64,000 bases of DNA from Ancrocorticia sp. GTDB taxonomy: Bacteria; Actinomycetota; Actinomycetes; Actinomycetales; Actinomycetaceae. The notes beneath the pieces were generated by a model. That model saw nothing but the letters and a program-made list of their open reading frames with translations. It had not been told where the DNA came from and did no database searches. A program made the translations under genes and the position numbers. Every line of letters begins with the position of its first letter. Position 1 is the stretch's first letter. Location: contig JALCLX010000004.1 in assembly GCA_022648165.1 (NCBI GenBank), positions 1-64,000 on the forward strand, in the 5' to 3' direction. This document shows, piece by piece, positions 45,530 through 52,748 of the stretch.

Positions 45530-46108
45530 TCACGTGAGTTGGAGCGTGGTGATGCAGGTCGCCGCGTCGTTCGCGGTCGAGAACGGGGTTTCGCCGGTCT
45601 TCCCGTCGTACGTCACCTCGATCGTCCCGCTCAGGTTGCGGGGGAGCCAGAACCCAGCGAACCCGTTGTCGAACGTGGTCGTGGTTTCTTCGAGAATCAC
45701 GTCACCGGTCGCATCGTCGATGAACCGCACCTCGATTTGCTGCGCAGAGAGTTCTCCTCGGCAGGTCGTGAGGCTGTGGTAAAAGCACTCGTGTGTTTGC
45801 GAAACGAAGGGGGCAACCGAGACATAGGTCACGTCATCCGGCATGTCCAAGGAGACTTCGGTGACGTTGTCGGTCAGGACGAGGGCATCGGGCTGTACGG
45901 ATGCGATCAAGTCGGTAGGCCGGTCGCTCACGTTCATCCGGTCGAGCGTGTCGACGATCTCCCTCGCCGACATGTCGGTCAGGTTGTGAGAGGCGAGCAG
46001 GTCGGCACTGGGTGTGTTGGGCACCGTAGCATCCGGGGCGGAGCACCCAGCCAGCGTAAGGGAGAGGATTGCCGCAGCTGCCGCGGCAAGGGTTGTGAAT
46101 CGCTTCAT
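45530..46108 (-). CDS. cueP: CueP-like copper-binding lipoprotein
   Basis: A protein of 192 residues. The lipoprotein signal MKRFTTLAAAAAAILSLTL ends in lipobox LAGC (Cys22). The diagnostic core is HECFYHSLTTCRGEL, then GFAGFWLPRNLSG and the C-terminal DAATCITTLQL. The Cys residues and the His-rich ECFYHSLTTC segment match CueP, the extracytoplasmic copper-binding protein first known from Salmonella. Here it is anchored by lipid, as expected for a Gram-positive cell. It lies upstream of copB, so the pair could receive and export copper. Confidence 0.88.
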   Translation of the reverse strand: MKRFTTLAAAAAAILSLTLAGCSAPDATVPNTPSADLLASHNLTDMSAREIVDTLDRMNVSDRPTDLIASVQPDALVLTDNVTEVSLDMPDDVTYVSVAPFVSQTHECFYHSLTTCRGELSAQQIEVRFIDDATGDVILEETTTTFDNGFAGFWLPRNLSGTIEVTYDGKTGETPFSTANDAATCITTLQLT

Positions 46109-46189
46109 AGCGTCGTCGTCTTTCAGTCGAGGCCCGGCTGTGGCCCTGGGTAGCCAAGGGTGCGCAACCGGTGCTGTGTGTTGGTGCTG

Positions 46190-46227
46190 CTGGGGTCGGC
46201 GCGCAAGTAGTTTCGCGCCGACCCCAG
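46190..46227 (-). terminator. strong hairpin after DUF305 gene
   Basis: CTGGGGTCGGCGCG and its perfect complement (14 bp) around a 10-base loop, 12 bases past the DUF305 stop on the minus strand. It separates the DUF6153-DUF305 message from cueP-copB. Confidence 0.75.
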
Positions 46228-46239
46228 GGGGGTGGGTGA

Positions 46240-46836
46240 TTAGAGGCGCAGCAAGATGTCGCGCATGGTCTCGATCTCACTGTTCTGGGTGTCGATGATC
46301 GCCTGTGCCATCGCGACGGCATCCGGATTCACCCCGGAATCGACCTGAGCTTGCGCCATCTCCACGGCGCCCTCGTGATGCACGATCATCTGCTCCAGGA
46401 ACAGTCGGCTCGCGTCGGGTCCAGTTGCGGCTTCGAGTGCCTGCATGTCTTCCTCGGTCATCATGCCGTCCATGTGGCTGCCGTGGCCCATGCTCATGCC
46501 ATCGGTTGCGGCCTGTGGCATGCCCCAGGTTTCGAGCATGGTGTTGAGCGTGTCGATCTCAGGCTGTTGTGCGGCTTTGATTTCTTCGGCGAGGGTGACA
46601 ACGCGAGGGTCGATGTCATCCTTCGCGAGAATCAGGTCGGACATCTCGACGGCTTGCACATGGTGAGGCACCATCATCTGCGCGAACATCACGTCAGCAG
46701 AGTTGAAGTCCTCCGCCACTGAGGATGGCGCTGTCGAAGTAGCAGGTGCGGGTTCCGCTGGGCCAGTCGTGCAACCGGCAAGGACCAGTCCGGCGGCGAG
46801 GATGCCCGGGACAATAAATAAGGCTCGGAGTTTCAT
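46240..46836 (-). CDS. DUF305 lipoprotein
   Basis: A protein of 198 residues with lipobox LAGC (Cys22). It has two ferritin-like helical His motifs typical of DUF305, FAQMMVPHHVQAVEMS and FLEQMIVHHEGAVEMA, plus a Met/His-rich loop (GMSMGHGSHMDGMM) suited to copper. DUF305 proteins often accompany copper genes, although their activity is not established. It follows the DUF6153 gene by 78 bp. Confidence 0.9.
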   Translation of the reverse strand: MKLRALFIVPGILAAGLVLAGCTTGPAEPAPATSTAPSSVAEDFNSADVMFAQMMVPHHVQAVEMSDLILAKDDIDPRVVTLAEEIKAAQQPEIDTLNTMLETWGMPQAATDGMSMGHGSHMDGMMTEEDMQALEAATGPDASRLFLEQMIVHHEGAVEMAQAQVDSGVNPDAVAMAQAIIDTQNSEIETMRDILLRL

Positions 46837-46914
46837 GAGTTATTCCAATACGTCGAAGAATTTGGGATCGGCAAAGCGAGGCCATGCGCACGTGGCGCGG
46901 CCCCGGTAGACCGA

Positions 46915-47397
46915 TCAAGTTCGACTGATGGAGAGTTCTTTCGGCGACGGCGTCATCGGACGAGGCGCACCGCGGACATGCACTGCGATCTTCAATGCGC
47001 GCGCACCGAACCAGTGATCGGTGGCCAATCGCCGGGCAAGAACGAAGAGGAAGAACACACCGGCGGTCAGGAACACGAGCATGCAGATGACCTGGACCAT
47101 GTCATGTTCGCCGCAGCTCGCTCCGCAGGCGACACCGGAATCCGCAAGTCCATCTGCGTGCGCGGCCGTTGGGTGATCGCCATGCCCGGAGGTGACCGCC
47201 GTCGGGGCGCTTCCAGGCGCGGCTTCAGCGTGCATTACCGACGCCGTTGCAGGTGCGGCCTCGTGGCTCCCACCATGCCCGAAGGCGTGCATGAGTACGA
47301 CGCACAGGAGGAGAGCACCGAGTGCGAATAGCGCAACGAGGAACCGGGGTGGGTGCGGGCGGACCGGACGCGAAGGGGCGGTATTCGTTATCGACAT
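46915..47397 (-). CDS. DUF6153-like membrane protein
   Basis: A protein of 160 residues: an N-terminal span (FLVALFALGALLLCVVLMHAFGH), an external His-rich loop with GACGASCGEHD-like Cys pairs (VACGASCGEHDM), a second span (VICMLVFLTAGVFFLFVLA) and a basic tail. It resembles the DUF6153 family, found beside copper genes in actinobacteria. GGGAGG lies before the ATG at 47397. It is the first gene behind the CsoR-type site at 47465. Confidence 0.75.
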   Translation of the reverse strand: MSITNTAPSRPVRPHPPRFLVALFALGALLLCVVLMHAFGHGGSHEAAPATASVMHAEAAPGSAPTAVTSGHGDHPTAAHADGLADSGVACGASCGEHDMVQVICMLVFLTAGVFFLFVLARRLATDHWFGARALKIAVHVRGAPRPMTPSPKELSISRT

Positions 47398-47464
47398 ACC
47401 TCCACCTCCCGGGCCGGTAAGACTCAAATTGCCTCACCCATTCTATTCAATATCATTCCGCATG

Positions 47465-47481
47465 ATACCTCCCCGGGGTAT
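47465..47481 (-). promoter_or_regulatory. CsoR-type operator upstream of the copper genes
   Basis: ATACCTCCCCGGGGTAT has ATACC and GGTAT arms across seven bases with a G/C centre, as in CsoR operators. On the minus strand a -10 (TAGAAT, 47440-47445) is placed so that the -35 falls in this site. No CsoR gene is found in the element. Confidence 0.65.
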
Positions 47482-48140
47482 TCAACGGAAGCGTGGCTTC
47501 TGCGTGGCATGTGCCCAAGGACGGAGCGAGCAGCTGTCCGAGGTCGGCACCCACGGCGCTGACCCTGCGCACTGAACCAAGGTATGCCGTAGAGATTCCT
47601 GTCGCCTGGACTTGATCGATCACGCCGGTCGTAGGCATAGACCAGACCTTCGTCTGTAGCCCCACGCGTTTGGCAGATCATGGATGAGCGGTCCACAAAG
47701 AACTCGATGATTTACGATTTCCTCGATCTGCCAGAGGCGTGGCAGCGGAAAGGTCATGTGTGTATATATATCGGCGCTTGACTGGCACCTTGGGAGACGA
47801 TGTGCACCTATTTTTATGTATGCACACTGGCGGGAGGAGACTGTCATGCCCAGGTCGAACTCTTGCGCGTTCGAAGTAGTTTTGAGCTGGAGGAGCAGGC
47901 ATGCGGGTGTGACGCCCAACCTCAACCCCAACCGCCATCCCAAAATCCGCATGAAGCGCTACTTCGCGGGTTCAACGGTCCCGCCGAATCGGCGGGACCT
48001 GAAATTCTGCGGATCAGGTGACGGTGCCGCAAAATTTGCGGGGCCGTCACGCTACCTCTAGTCCGTTTCTGTCACGTCGCGAGTGGTTGACCCGAGGTCG
48101 GCGGACATGCTGCAACGGTACGCCGAGCATCCGCGAATGT
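47482..48140. other. gene-free stretch of the element with two hairpins (659 bp)
   Basis: No reading frame with a recognisable product. Two stem-loops lie past the integrase gene: a perfect 10-bp stem at 47977-47999 (loop AAT), and an imperfect one at 48020-48048. These could end transcription from either side. Confidence 0.5.
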
Positions 48141-49322
48141 CTACGCTTTCTTCCCGAAAGCGCGGTCGAGCATCTCGGCGGTCGCCGGGTTGACCATCTC
48201 GTTGCGGCGGATGTAGTGCTGCACCGTGATCGCCGGGTCCGTGTGCCCGAGCAGTTCGGCGGCGAGGTCGACGCCAGCCTCGTTGCTGATAGCGGTGGCA
48301 ACCGTGCGACGAAACATGTGCGGCGTGACGCCCTCGATGCCCGCGAGATCGAGCACGTGCCGCAGCTGCCTGCGCACGTTGTTCGTCGTCAGCGGGCCAC
48401 CGTCACGATTGCAGAACAATAGTGCATCAAGCGAGGCGTCACCACGGCGGGCGAGCCTGAGCCGCACCGCCTCAGCAGCGAACGCGGGGAGTGCAACCGT
48501 GCGCCTGGACTTCGCGGTCTTCGGGTGATCCTGCCGCTGGGTCGGTTCGCCGCGGTGCGCGACGATGGTGCCGCTGATGCGAATCGACGGCGGGGCGCTC
48601 ACGATGTCGATATCGCGGCGCCGGATCGCGAGCACCTCACCAATGCGGGCCGACGTGCCGAGCATCACCTCGACGATCGCGCCGAGCTACCCATCCGGTT
48701 TCGGCCCGGAGGGTGAGAGCCCGGTCTCCCAGAACGCGATCGCGGTGCGGATGGCGTTCACCTCGGCGGGGGTGAGCGCGTTCGGTGTCGTCGGAGGTTT
48801 CCGGAGCCGTGAGACGTGATCCATCGGGTTGCGCGGCAACACCTCGTGGCGCACCGCGAGCCCAAGCGCAAGCCGCAATGCGACCCGGGCCTGCTTGGCA
48901 CGGTTGTAGCTTTGCTTCGCCAGCTGTTTCAAGAAGTGGTCGCAGCGTGCAACACCGATCTCGCGCAGCGTGAGATCTTTGAACGCGGGCAACACGAGCG
49001 TGCGCATGTTGCGCTCATACAACTGCCGGGTAGTGGTCGAGAGCCGGTCTTCAAGATCGAGATCTTCCAGCCAGTACGCCACCAGGTCGGGGAACGGACT
49101 GTCGGCAGTCAGCCCGATGCCTGCGGGCTGGAAGAGCGTGCGCTCGGCAAGCTTCGCTTTCAACCGCCGTTCGGCGGCCCGCTTCGTCTCGCCGGTGGCT
49201 TGCACGAGCCGTGACTTTCCATCCCAGTCGCGATACCTCGCACGTGCGGTCACGCGACCGTTCGACGCGGTCTGAAACCCGATCGTGCCGAAGGTGCCGA
49301 TCGTGAGGCGTGGGCGACTCAT
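48141..49322 (-). pseudogene. int: tyrosine recombinase (integrase) with an in-frame amber codon
   Basis: A frame of 394 codons from ATG 49322, with GGGAGG seven bases upstream. The N-terminal arm-binding and SAM-like parts run to ETGLSPSGPKPDG, then a TAG at 48687-48689 interrupts. The same frame continues LGAIVEVMLGTSARIGEVLAI (catalytic Arg), VTPHMFRRTVAT (His and Arg box) and LLGHTDPAITVQHY (His and Tyr nucleophile). A CAG to TAG change would explain it, and all catalytic residues lie after the stop. It probably starts four bases after the excisionase-like gene. Confidence 0.88.
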
Positions 49323-49326
49323 CGCG

Positions 49327-49560
49327 TCACCTCCCGTTGGGTGGGGACGTCTGAGCGCCGTCGCGCTGCTGCTCGACCCAGAGACGCACATCGGAGACGG
49401 CGAACTTCAGGTGCTTGCCGAAACGGTATGCGGGCGGGCCGAGACCGCGAGTGCGCCAGTCGTAGATCGTCGAGACGGGGATACCCAGATACGTGGCCAG
49501 CTCGCCGACATCGATCAGGAGCTCCAGACCCCACGGGGTGGGTTGTGCTTCGGTGTCCAT
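49327..49560 (-). CDS. xis: excisionase-like helix-turn-helix protein
   Basis: About 77 residues. LLIDVGELATYLGIPVSTIY then DWRTRGLGPPAYRFGKHLKF is a MerR-like winged helix of the excisionase (HTH_17) type, ending DVRLWVEQQRDG. It lies directly upstream of the integrase and between it and the tRNA. The start is uncertain: ATG 49560 has no ribosome site, and an in-frame ATG at 49599 is the alternative. Confidence 0.82.
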   Translation of the reverse strand: MDTEAQPTPWGLELLIDVGELATYLGIPVSTIYDWRTRGLGPPAYRFGKHLKFAVSDVRLWVEQQRDGAQTSPPNGR

Positions 49561-49718
49561 GGGGAAGAGGTGTGTACGCGGAGTCACACGAATCGGCAAC
49601 GACCGGAACGAACGCGTACGTACGCCTTGGTTTCGACTCGCTGCGCTTGCTCAACCAGCGGATAGCGATGTCAAAAAGATGGGTTTGTGATGACTGGATC
49701 AAATCTCACCTACGAAAA

Positions 49719-49748
49719 AATCGTGGAAACCCTTGAGTTTCCGCGATT
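49719..49748 (-). terminator. terminator of tRNA-Pro supplied by the element
   Basis: AATCGTGGAAAC and GTTTCCGCGATT form a 12-position stem with one mismatch around CCTTGA. On the minus strand a T-run follows. It begins four bases past the tRNA 3' end. Confidence 0.75.
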
Positions 49749-49751
49749 CTT

Positions 49752-49828
<77 letters not shown>

Positions 49829-49884
49829 TCGCTGCCAAACCGGCAACCACTTGAGATTACACCATTGGGACTTACAGTTTCCAA

Positions 49885-49932
49885 TTCCAGGGCCACGGCC
49901 TATTCGTCTTCCAGGGCCACGGCTTATTCGTC
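49885..49932. repeat. tandem pair of 24-bp repeats
   Basis: Two adjacent copies beginning TTCCAGGGCCACGG and ending ATTCGTC, with one C/T difference. Confidence 0.85.
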
Positions 49933-50030
49933 GCACCGCTTGAGCACACCATCGCACAGCGCGAGCCCGCGGCGCTACTCACACCATCACAACCAGCTGT
50001 TATACGCCGTCTAGGACTTGCGGCCCCGCT

Positions 50031-50046
50031 ATACCCCGGTGGGTAT
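50031..50046 (+). promoter_or_regulatory. second CsoR/CstR-type operator
   Basis: ATACCCCGGTGGGTAT: ATACCC and GGGTAT arms around CGGT, 92 bp before the ATG of the reductase fusion. A possible -10 (GATAGT) follows directly. The arms match the site at 27412, next to the cstR-like gene. Confidence 0.72.
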
Positions 50047-50138
50047 TGATAGTGTTGACCGCGTACACCCAGAAACGGACTGGGCGGAGTAGGCCGCACT
50101 GCAACGCCCGATGTCACGCAGAAACGAGGAGATCCAAA

Positions 50139-52628
50139 ATGAAACTTGTGGTCGTAGGCGGCGTGGCCGCTGGCGCATCGGTTGCCGCGAGGGCCCGCAG
50201 ACTTGACGAACACGCCGAGATCATCATGATTGAACGCGGCCACCATGTCTCTTTCGCAAACTGCGGCTTGCCCTACCATATTGGCGATGTCATTAAGGAC
50301 AGGGAGCGCTTGCTCGTCCAGACGCCCGAATCTCTGAAATCGCTGCTCAATATAGACACGCGCGTCTCGCAAGAAGTCACGCAGATTGACCGCGAGAACC
50401 AGACTGTCACGGTCAAGAATTTGATCGATGGCACGCAGTACACGGAATCCTACGACGCCCTCGCTCTCTGCCCTGGCGCGGAGCCGCTGCATATCCCACT
50501 CCCTGGGGTGGATCTGCCGCAGGTCCACGTGTTGCGCCGCATCAGCGATATGGATGCGATCAAGGCACTTGTGGACGAAAGAATCGAGCGCGCCCGCCAG
50601 GCGCCGAAGGGAAGCTCCTCCGCAACGGTCAAGGCCGTTGTAATCGGTGCCGGATACATTGGCCTGGAGATGGCGGAAAACCTGCATCACCGTGGAGTCC
50701 AGGTGACGATTGTGGAGGCGGCACCTCAAATCCTGCCGCCCGTTGATTTTGAAATCGCGACTCCTGTGATGAATCACCTCCGCACGAGAGGCATCACCGT
50801 ACACGTGTCCACGGCAGCAGCAGCCTTCCGCCAATCCGGCGATCGGGTTGCCGTGGAGTTGAATAACAATGAAACGCTCGATGCGGATATCGTCATCATG
50901 TCCGTCGGTGTCCGTCCGGCGACGGCGCTGGCGAAACAAGCCGGCCTGGAGCTTGGCCCGCACGGTGGTATCAAAGTCAACGAACATATGCAAACGTCGG
51001 ATCCGCACATCTGGGCTGCGGGCGACGTCGTCGAGACTCCTCACCCCGTACTTCCAGGAACGTACCTCACGCCACTCGCCGGCCCCGCCAACCGCCAGGG
51101 CCGCGTGGTTGCCGATAATGTCTGTGGACGCGACAGTGTGTATCGATCCACGCAGGGTACCTCCGTGGTGAAGGTCTTTGACATGGTGGTAGGCGGCACG
51201 GGCGCGAACGAACGGCAGCTGCAAAAGGCGCAGATCCCGTATCGCGCAGCCCACGTACATCCTTCCGGGCATGCGGGATACTATCCCGGTACTGCGATGA
51301 TGAATCTGAAAGTGCTTTTCGATCCGGAATCGGGCCGGCTTTTGGGGGCTCAGGCGAGTGGCTTCGACGGCGTTGACAAACGCTTGGATGTGCTCGCAAT
51401 GGCGGTGCGCCACAATATGACGGTATTCGATTTGGAAGACGCGGAGCTAGCGTACGCGCCGCCCTTCGGCTCCGCTAAAGATCCAGTAAATATGGTGGGA
51501 TTTGTGGCGGCGAATTCGATTCGCGGCGACATCCACTTGTGGTATGCACAAGATTTTCCAAAGGCCACGGAAGGCGCACGGATCATCGACGTGCGCACTC
51601 CCGAAGAATACAAGTTGTGGCACATCCCTGGCGCGGAGAACGTGCCAATTGCGACGCTGCGTCAGGCTTGCGGCAACTGGGACACGAAGGTTCCGATTAG
51701 GCTCTACTGCGCGGTGGGCTTCCGTTCCTACCTCGGTGAGCGCATCCTGCGCCAGCGCGGGTTCGACGACGTCCGCACACTCTCGGGTGGTTCGAACACT
51801 TTCCGGGCGTGGCACGACGTCGAACTTGAAGGCGCAGCACCACAGCCACCGGCTGTTTCGTATCCGAAAGCGGACGCGATACAGGTACCGCCGTCTGCTG
51901 GGCGCGTTATTGAACTCGACTGCACGGGGCTCGCGTGCCCTGGCCCCATCATGAAGATGTCGCAAGAGGTGGCACACCTCAACCCAGGCGACGAGATTTC
52001 GGTGACGGTTTCCGATCCTGGCTTCGCACACGATGGACCTGCGTGGGCGGAAGCAAATGGACACACTGTCCTATCCTTGACGCCGCAGGGCGCCGGATAC
52101 CACATGAGGCTGCGCACCGGCAGCGGACCATCAGGAGTGGCCAATGCTGTGGCGCCTCACGGTGACGGAATGGCATTCGTGGTCTTTAGCGGCGACTTCG
52201 ACAAGGTCCTCGCGGCTTTCATCATGGCGAATGGTGCTCTGGCGATGGGCAAGCCTGTCCGTATGTTCTTCACTTTCTGGGGACTGAACGCACTGCGGCG
52301 CGGCGATGTCCAGATTGATAAGCCCATGATGGACAAAATGTTCTGCAAAATGATGCCGGCAGGTCCTGACGCGTTGAAGATCAGCCAGCTGAACATGGGC
52401 GGCGCGGGCACCGCGATGATCAAGAAGGTCATGAAGGAACATGACGTCACGCCGCTGCCCAAGCTTATCCAGTCCGCGATGGAAGCCGGCGCGGAAATAA
52501 CCGCATGTACGATGACGATGGACCTGCTAGGAATCCGCAAAGAGGAGCTCATTGACGGCGTGAAACTCGGCGGCGTTGCCACCTTCATTGCGGCCTCGAG
52601 CGCCAGCCACGCGACCATGTTCATCTAG
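50139..52628 (+). CDS. four-domain sulfur enzyme: CoA-disulfide reductase, rhodanese, TusA, DsrE-like
   Basis: A single protein of 829 residues. Domain 1 (about 1-450): FAD/NAD reductase with VVVGGVAAGASVAARARR, active Cys42 in SFANCGLPYHIG, and GAGYIGLEMAE. Domain 2 (about 465-560): rhodanese, IDVRTPEEYKLWHIPG and Cys524 in LYCAVGFRSYLG. Domain 3 (about 590-665): TusA, LDCTGLACPGPIMKM with Cys600. Domain 4 (about 675-829): DsrE/DsrF-like, FVVFSGDFDKVLAAFI, FFTFWGLNALRR, and a late Cys in AEITACTMTMDLLG. Cys residues in all four suggest that persulfide sulfur is passed along one chain. GAGGAG precedes the ATG; a CstR-type operator lies upstream. Confidence 0.92.
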   Translation: MKLVVVGGVAAGASVAARARRLDEHAEIIMIERGHHVSFANCGLPYHIGDVIKDRERLLVQTPESLKSLLNIDTRVSQEVTQIDRENQTVTVKNLIDGTQYTESYDALALCPGAEPLHIPLPGVDLPQVHVLRRISDMDAIKALVDERIERARQAPKGSSSATVKAVVIGAGYIGLEMAENLHHRGVQVTIVEAAPQILPPVDFEIATPVMNHLRTRGITVHVSTAAAAFRQSGDRVAVELNNNETLDADIVIMSVGVRPATALAKQAGLELGPHGGIKVNEHMQTSDPHIWAAGDVVETPHPVLPGTYLTPLAGPANRQGRVVADNVCGRDSVYRSTQGTSVVKVFDMVVGGTGANERQLQKAQIPYRAAHVHPSGHAGYYPGTAMMNLKVLFDPESGRLLGAQASGFDGVDKRLDVLAMAVRHNMTVFDLEDAELAYAPPFGSAKDPVNMVGFVAANSIRGDIHLWYAQDFPKATEGARIIDVRTPEEYKLWHIPGAENVPIATLRQACGNWDTKVPIRLYCAVGFRSYLGERILRQRGFDDVRTLSGGSNTFRAWHDVELEGAAPQPPAVSYPKADAIQVPPSAGRVIELDCTGLACPGPIMKMSQEVAHLNPGDEISVTVSDPGFAHDGPAWAEANGHTVLSLTPQGAGYHMRLRTGSGPSGVANAVAPHGDGMAFVVFSGDFDKVLAAFIMANGALAMGKPVRMFFTFWGLNALRRGDVQIDKPMMDKMFCKMMPAGPDALKISQLNMGGAGTAMIKKVMKEHDVTPLPKLIQSAMEAGAEITACTMTMDLLGIRKEELIDGVKLGGVATFIAASSASHATMFI

Positions 52629-52630
52629 CG

Positions 52631-52647
52631 GCGCCTCTGTGAGGCGC
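52631..52647 (+). terminator. small hairpin after the fusion gene
   Basis: GCGCCTC and GAGGCGC around TGT, directly after the stop. Confidence 0.5.
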
Positions 52648-52674
52648 GGTTATAGCGTCCCTTGAAAACCCAAT

Positions 52675-52710
52675 GGAGGGGCTGCGCTTGGCGGCAAGCG
52701 CAGCCCCTCC
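52675..52710. terminator. strong bidirectional hairpin
   Basis: A perfect 15-bp stem, GGAGGGGCTGCGCTT and its complement, around GGCGGC, between convergent genes. Confidence 0.8.
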
Positions 52711-52748
52711 CCCCACACTGAAAGCAACGTCAGCTGAGAAATTGGTTA

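Larger units (their letters stand above)
49829..50138. other. intergenic between tRNA-Pro and the four-domain reductase
   Basis: No gene. It contains a tandem pair of 24-bp repeats (49885-49908 and 49909-49932, one mismatch) and the operator at 50031. Confidence 0.6.

Noticed and set aside
47482-48140. Possible CsoR or IS remnant in the gene-free part of the element
   Set aside because: No frame on either strand shows the CsoR Cys pattern, a transposase motif or terminal inverted repeats.
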